Assembly: GCA_937915775.1 (NCBI GenBank)
Contig: CALGGQ010000281.1
Location: 1 to 7,456 of the forward strand
DNA length: 7,456 nt
Direction: 5' to 3'
Source: an uncultured Clostridia bacterium
Lineage (GTDB): Bacteria > Bacillota > Clostridia > Oscillospirales > Acutalibacteraceae
Positions 4,667-7,456 of this stretch are shown in pieces. The position numbers and the translations under genes are program-made. The first letter of the stretch is position 1; every line of letters begins with the position of its first letter. Under the pieces are notes generated by a model that saw only the letters and a list, made by a program, of their open reading frames with translations, had not been told where the DNA came from and did no database searches.

Positions 4667-5294
4667 ACCGTTCTATTTTATTGCCGCACACAGAATGTGC
4701 CACAACATATCCGTAAGCTGCGTCCGAACACAAAATCTTGTTACCCGCCGCGAAGCTAACCTCTTTTTCCTCCAGCTGCTCCGGTGTAAGCGCTTTGTCC
4801 AGCATAATCTTATTGCCGGCAATGATGGTTATTCCCCGCTCCAGATGCGCTATGACATCAGGGGTAAGCTCAATTATGTTATCAAAATACTGATACCGCT
4901 CGCAATCAACCCTCATCATATCGCCGTTGCATTGCAACACCCGGCAGGGTGAATCATTAATAATGATAGCGCTGCCGTTCAAAAAGAGCTTAACCGTCTT
5001 TTCCTTGGTATCAATTAATGCATCGCCGTTCACCATATAAACGCCGTTCTCTACCGTATTATCCGTGAAAAAGCCTGAGCCGTTAATCATATGGAGCGTT
5101 TCGCCGATAGGAAGCTGAATGCTGCTGGCAACATTTTTTTTTGCAATACGGCCGTACGCCTCCGACCAATCAGCCGCTGCATCACTCGGGAGAATTATAA
5201 CCGCTACATTAGCTATCAGGTCAATTTCCGAAAGCGCCTTGGCAGAATAATTCCTCAAATCAAGAATAGCTTGATTTTTAAGCTTTTTCTTCAT
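4659..5294 (-). CDS. Unrecognised beta-rich cytosolic protein, cotranscribed with an ECF sigma factor
   Basis: I do not recognise this 211-residue protein. There is no signal peptide and no clear membrane segment; the stretch around residues 26-36 (LIANVAVIILP) is too short. From about residue 65 the sequence alternates short hydrophobic strands with turns of a repeated type: INGSG (70-74), ENGVY (82-86), VNGDA (88-92), LNGSA (105-109), CNGDM (122-126), then AGNKI (159-163), AGNKI (183-187) and CGNKI (203-207). The spacing near 17-24 residues suggests a repetitive beta structure, perhaps a beta-helix or bactofilin-like fold, but this is inference. A charged linker (about 167-178) lies between the first two GNKI repeats. 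A strong ribosome binding site, GAGGTGA, precedes the ATG at 5294, and the stop overlaps the sigma-factor start by 8 bp. Position and coupling make a regulatory partner of the sigma factor (non-canonical anti-sigma or sensor) the simplest guess. Confidence 0.8.
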   Translation of the reverse strand: MKKKLKNQAILDLRNYSAKALSEIDLIANVAVIILPSDAAADWSEAYGRIAKKNVASSIQLPIGETLHMINGSGFFTDNTVENGVYMVNGDALIDTKEKTVKLFLNGSAIIINDSPCRVLQCNGDMMRVDCERYQYFDNIIELTPDVIAHLERGITIIAGNKIMLDKALTPEQLEEKEVSFAAGNKILCSDAAYGYVVAHSVCGNKIERYE

Positions 5295-5319
5295 TTTGAA
5301 TCACCTCAATTTCGTATTT

Positions 5320-5333
5320 TGAAAACGTTTTCA
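5320..5333. promoter_or_regulatory. cre-like operator before the sigma-factor operon
   Basis: TGAAAACGTTTTCA is a perfect 14-bp palindrome and fits the catabolite responsive element consensus TGWAANCGNTNWCA at every position. It lies 25 bases upstream of the start codon at 5294, between the ilvE terminator and the ribosome binding site. CcpA or another LacI-family regulator is the expected binder. I could not place a convincing -35/-10 pair in the 80 bp around it, so whether it overlaps or follows the promoter is open. Confidence 0.55.
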
Positions 5334-5374
5334 CTCTGTAAGACGATATTGACGCGGAAACTGTCGGAAATTTT

Positions 5375-5411
5375 TGCAAAAAACGCTGCGAGCAGCTTGC
5401 CCGCAGCGTTT
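5375..5411 (-). terminator. Rho-independent terminator of ilvE
   Basis: On the minus strand, 9 bases after the ilvE stop codon, AAACGCTGCG pairs with CGCAGCGTTT (plus-strand positions 5402-5411 and 5381-5390) across an 11-base loop, followed by a run of six T. It isolates ilvE from the beta-rich/sigma operon downstream on the same strand. Confidence 0.87.
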
Positions 5412-5420
5412 CAATCTTAT

Positions 5421-6446
5421 TTAGTCAATTTCCACTACCCAGCCCTCGGGAGCTTCGATTCTGCCCATCTGGATACCGGTTAAGGTGTCGTAGAGCTTCT
5501 TGGTAACCGGGCCCATTTCCTCCATACCGGACGGGAAGGAGATAATCTCGTCGTCGTTGACGATTCTGCCGACCGGGGAGATAACGGCTGCCGTACCGCA
5601 AAGGCCGCATTCCGCCATATCCTTGACTTCCTCAAGCGTTACCTCGCGGTGCTCCACCTTTAAGCCGAGATACTTTTCGGCAACCACCATCAGCGAACGT
5701 CTGGTGATAGACGGCAGGATGGAATCGGATTTCGGGGTGACAACGGTGCCGTCCTTCGTGACGAACAGGAAATTCGCGCCGCCGGTTTCCTCCACCTTCG
5801 TTCTGGTGGCAGGGTCAAGATACATATTCTCGTCAAAGCCGTTATTGTGCGCGTCAACGATGTTATGCAGGCTCATCGCATAGTTCAGACCGGCTTTGAT
5901 ATGACCGGTGCCGCGGGGCGCCGCTCTGTCCAGCTTGGAAACGCGAATCGTAATCGGCTTCGCGCCGCCCTTGAAATACGGGCCGACGGGGGTAACAAGA
6001 ATACGGAACTGATATTCGTCAGCCGGCTTCACGCCGATAACCGCGTTGGAGCCGAACATATACGGTCTGATATACAGCGTTGCGCCGCTGCCGTAGGGCG
6101 GAACCCACGCTTCATTTGCCTTGACAACCGCCTTGACTGCCTCAATAAACTTGTCCTCGGGGAACACGGGCATCTCCAGCGTGCGGCAGGAATCTGCCAT
6201 ACGGGAAGCGTTGAGGTCGGGACGGAAGCAGACGATTTTGCCGTCCTCGGTGGTGTACGCCTTGAGTCCTTCAAAGCAGGTCTGGGCATACTGCAGCACG
6301 CCCGCGCACTCCGTCATCGTCACGGTCGGGTCGGTAATCAGCGCGCCCTCATCCCATTTGCCGTCCTTGAAATTTGCCACAAAACGATAGTCGGTCGGCA
6401 TATACGCGAAGCTGAGTGAGCCCCAATCAATGTTCTTCTTTTCCAT
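5421..6446 (-). CDS. ilvE: Branched-chain amino acid aminotransferase
   Basis: This PLP-dependent fold-type IV aminotransferase interconverts leucine, isoleucine and valine with their 2-oxo acids using glutamate/2-oxoglutarate, in the cytosol. The 341 residues match the longer BCAT class. Visible motifs are CFEGLKAY (57-64), YIRPYMFG (125-132), the PLP-binding lysine K184 in GHIKAGLNYAMSL (181-193), EETGGANFLFV (219-229, with the conserved glutamate), SILPSITRRSLM (242-253) and GTAAVISPVG (284-293). The frame can be read from a TTG one codon earlier (6449), but AAGGAGG sits 8 bases before the ATG at 6446, so that ATG is taken as the start. It is monocistronic, with a promoter at 6483-6510 and a terminator at 5375-5411. 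No T-box or attenuator fits in the roughly 30-nt leader. Isoleucine/valine biosynthesis genes are not adjacent, so the same enzyme may serve synthesis or catabolism. Confidence 0.95.
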   Translation of the reverse strand: MEKKNIDWGSLSFAYMPTDYRFVANFKDGKWDEGALITDPTVTMTECAGVLQYAQTCFEGLKAYTTEDGKIVCFRPDLNASRMADSCRTLEMPVFPEDKFIEAVKAVVKANEAWVPPYGSGATLYIRPYMFGSNAVIGVKPADEYQFRILVTPVGPYFKGGAKPITIRVSKLDRAAPRGTGHIKAGLNYAMSLHNIVDAHNNGFDENMYLDPATRTKVEETGGANFLFVTKDGTVVTPKSDSILPSITRRSLMVVAEKYLGLKVEHREVTLEEVKDMAECGLCGTAAVISPVGRIVNDDEIISFPSGMEEMGPVTKKLYDTLTGIQMGRIEAPEGWVVEID

Positions 6447-6454
6447 CAAAACAT

Positions 6455-6461
6455 CCTCCTT
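6455..6461 (-). promoter_or_regulatory. Ribosome binding site that fixes the ilvE start
   Basis: AAGGAGG on the minus strand lies 8 bases before the ATG at 6446 and only 5 before the in-frame TTG at 6449, favouring the ATG. Confidence 0.8.
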
Positions 6462-6482
6462 CAGAATAATATACTAAAAAAT

Positions 6483-6510
6483 ATTATAGCACGTTAAACG
6501 CATTTTGCAA
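6483..6510 (-). promoter_or_regulatory. Sigma-A promoter of ilvE
   Basis: On the minus strand there is TTGCAA (6510-6505), 16 bp, then TATAAT (6488-6483) with an extended -10 TGC just before it. Predicted start is near 6476, a leader of about 30 nt. It stands back to back with the plus-strand promoter at 6522-6550. Confidence 0.75.
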
Positions 6511-6521
6511 CACTAAATTAT

Positions 6522-6550
6522 TTGACAGCGCTCGCCATACAGGATATAAT
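6522..6550 (+). promoter_or_regulatory. Perfect-consensus sigma-A promoter of the metalloprotein gene
   Basis: TTGACA (6522-6527), exactly 17 bp, TATAAT (6545-6550): every position matches the sigma-70/sigma-A consensus. The start of transcription, normally about 7 bases after the -10 box, would fall at 6556-6558, on the ATG at 6557. The transcript would therefore be leaderless or nearly so. Confidence 0.88.
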
Positions 6551-6556
6551 CGACTT

Positions 6557-7225
6557 ATGAACATCAACGGATACGAAATTGAAGTGATTAAAAAAAGGAT
6601 AAAGCATCTGCATCTCTATCTCCTGCCGCCGGACGGCAGGCTGCGCATCACCTGCCCGCTGTACACGACGAAAGCGCAGCTGGCGCAGTTTGTCGCGCTG
6701 CACCGCGATTGGATTGACCGGCACACGGCGCAGCTGCAGGCAGCGCAGAACGCGCGGGACGACAGCGCCTTTTACCTCTGGGGCAAGGCATATCCGCTGC
6801 AGGAAGTGACGGGCAACGCCTTTTCCCTGACCGTCACCGAGGACGCGGCAAGCCTTACCGTTCCCGCGGGAGCAACAGAGGAAGCAAAGGCTTCGTATCT
6901 CAAAGAATGGTACCGCGCCGCTTTAATCAAAGAAGCAACGCCGCTGCTGCAGCGGTGGGAAAGCGTTACCAAAATGGAATGCCGCGAGCTGCGCACCAGG
7001 GATATGAAAACGCGCTGGGGCACCTGCAACACAAAGGAAAAGCGCATCTGGCTTTCACTGCGGCTCGCCAAGCTGCCAAAGGAATGCTTAAATTATGTGG
7101 TGCTGCACGAGCTGGTGCACACCGCCATCCCGAACCACGGTGCCGCCTTCAAAGCGGCGCTGACACAGTATCTGCCCGACTGGCGCATCATACAAAAGCA
7201 GATGAAAAACAGCGCCATATATTAA
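6557..7225 (+). CDS. YgjP/SprT-like zinc metallopeptidase-family protein
   Basis: This 222-residue protein belongs to the YgjP-like family (DUF45, related to SprT/M48-type metallopeptidases). The N-terminal strand region (MNINGYEIEVIKKRIKHLHL, then PDGRLRITCP) matches the usual family start, so the ATG at 6557 is the natural N-terminus. A WIDRH...L helix follows near 52-60. The catalytic part runs from MKTRWGTCNTKEKRIWLSLRL (150-170) through HELVH (184-188, zinc ligands and catalytic glutamate) to IPNHGAAF (191-198, the third ligand H194). Family members are often annotated as metal-dependent hydrolases; the physiological substrate is unknown. There is no signal peptide, so it is cytosolic. 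No ribosome binding site precedes the ATG, and the consensus promoter ends only 6 bases before it. Gene order (ilvE divergent, ldh downstream) gives no hint of function. Confidence 0.9.
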   Translation: MNINGYEIEVIKKRIKHLHLYLLPPDGRLRITCPLYTTKAQLAQFVALHRDWIDRHTAQLQAAQNARDDSAFYLWGKAYPLQEVTGNAFSLTVTEDAASLTVPAGATEEAKASYLKEWYRAALIKEATPLLQRWESVTKMECRELRTRDMKTRWGTCNTKEKRIWLSLRLAKLPKECLNYVVLHELVHTAIPNHGAAFKAALTQYLPDWRIIQKQMKNSAIY

Positions 7226-7249
7226 TCCGTTAGCAAGCAGAAATGCGCA

Positions 7250-7255
7250 TATAAT
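7250..7255 (+). promoter_or_regulatory. Possible -10 box of the ldh promoter
   Basis: TATAAT lies 23 bases before the ldh start codon. At a 17-bp spacing the upstream hexamer is CCGTTA, a poor -35, so this promoter would be weak or dependent on an activator. No Rex-type palindrome is visible in the 53-bp gap. Confidence 0.45.
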
Positions 7256-7278
7256 AGAGATAGCAAGGAGGCTATTTT

Positions 7279-7456
7279 ATGAGAGCAATTAATTCCCGCA
7301 AGGCAGCGATTATCGGCTGCGGCTTTGTCGGCTCCGCTTCGGCATTTGCCCTGATGCAGAGCGGACTGTTTTCCGAAATTGTGCTGCTCGACGCCGATAT
7401 CAACAAGGCAGAGGGTGAAGCGCTGGATATCAGCCACGGTCTGCCGTTTGCCAAGC
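7279..7456 (+). CDS. ldh: L-lactate dehydrogenase, 5' part
   Basis: The first 59 codons are present, from the ATG at 7279, with AAGGAGG 7 bases upstream; the rest lies beyond the right edge. The N-terminus is the Rossmann beta-alpha-beta of the lactate/malate dehydrogenase family: IIGCGFVGSASAFALMQSGL (11-30, GxGxxG dinucleotide loop), then EIVLLDAD (33-40) with the aspartate D38 that selects NAD over NADP, and KAEGEALDISHG (43-54), a pattern typical of L-lactate dehydrogenase. It reduces pyruvate to L-lactate while reoxidising NADH in fermentation. The active-site segments that separate lactate from malate dehydrogenase (substrate-specificity loop, catalytic His) are outside the window, so malate dehydrogenase is not formally excluded. 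Confidence 0.85.
   Translation, partial: MRAINSRKAAIIGCGFVGSASAFALMQSGLFSEIVLLDADINKAEGEALDISHGLPFAK

Noticed and set aside
5341..5375. TTGACG as a plus-strand -35 and CGTC as an ECF-type -10 on the minus strand
   Set aside because: No matching partner box occurs at an acceptable distance in either case.
5421..6449. CxxC redox switch in IlvE as in human mitochondrial BCAT
   Set aside because: The CGLC pair (280-283) lies before the GTAAVISPVG motif, whereas the human CxxC lies within the equivalent of that motif, so it is not the homologous site.

Overview
The window looks like chromosomal DNA of a Gram-positive anaerobe of the class Clostridia, most likely near Ruminococcaceae/Oscillospiraceae. 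The evidence is moderately GC-rich coding DNA between AT-rich gaps, strong GGAGG-type ribosome binding sites, near-consensus sigma-A promoters, and gene content typical of the group: a stand-alone AICAR transformylase, purA, ilvE and an L-lactate dehydrogenase. The lineage is inferred from memory of these families, not from a database search.

Layout. 1-1284 (minus strand): two translationally coupled RimK-like ATP-grasp ligases, the second running off the left edge. 1285-1417: divergent promoter region. 1418-4187 (plus): a purine module, the AICAR transformylase (purH C-terminal domain only) followed by adenylosuccinate synthetase (purA), closed by a strong terminator at 4196-4230. 4211-5294 (minus): an ECF-type sigma factor and, overlapping it upstream, an unrecognised beta-rich cytosolic protein, with a consensus cre-like operator before the operon. 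5421-6446 (minus): ilvE with its own promoter and terminator. 6557-7225 (plus): a YgjP/SprT-like zinc metalloprotein, apparently transcribed as a leaderless mRNA. 7279 to the right edge (plus): 5' part of an L-lactate dehydrogenase.

The most unusual region is the 316-base gap between purH and purA. It holds (a) an array of four small hairpins of unrelated stem sequence, each bounded by the hexamer GCTAAC; (b) a second, truncated copy of the purA ribosome binding site and first 12 codons, whose only coding differences from the real start are four synonymous third-position changes; and (c) a roughly 130-base segment with nested inverted repeats that could fold into a closed multibranch RNA. Two identical 17-bp copies of GGCGCCAATTGGGGCGA, 202 bp apart, bound the insert. 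They suggest either an integration event that rebuilt the 5' end of purA or a cis-regulatory leader with a decoy purA start.

The two purine genes cover the formylation of AICAR and the first IMP-to-AMP step. The IMP cyclohydrolase that links them is absent from this window. PurA shows substitutions at several positions that bind IMP or GTP in the E. coli enzyme. No CRISPR array, tRNA, rRNA or recognisable transposase gene was seen.
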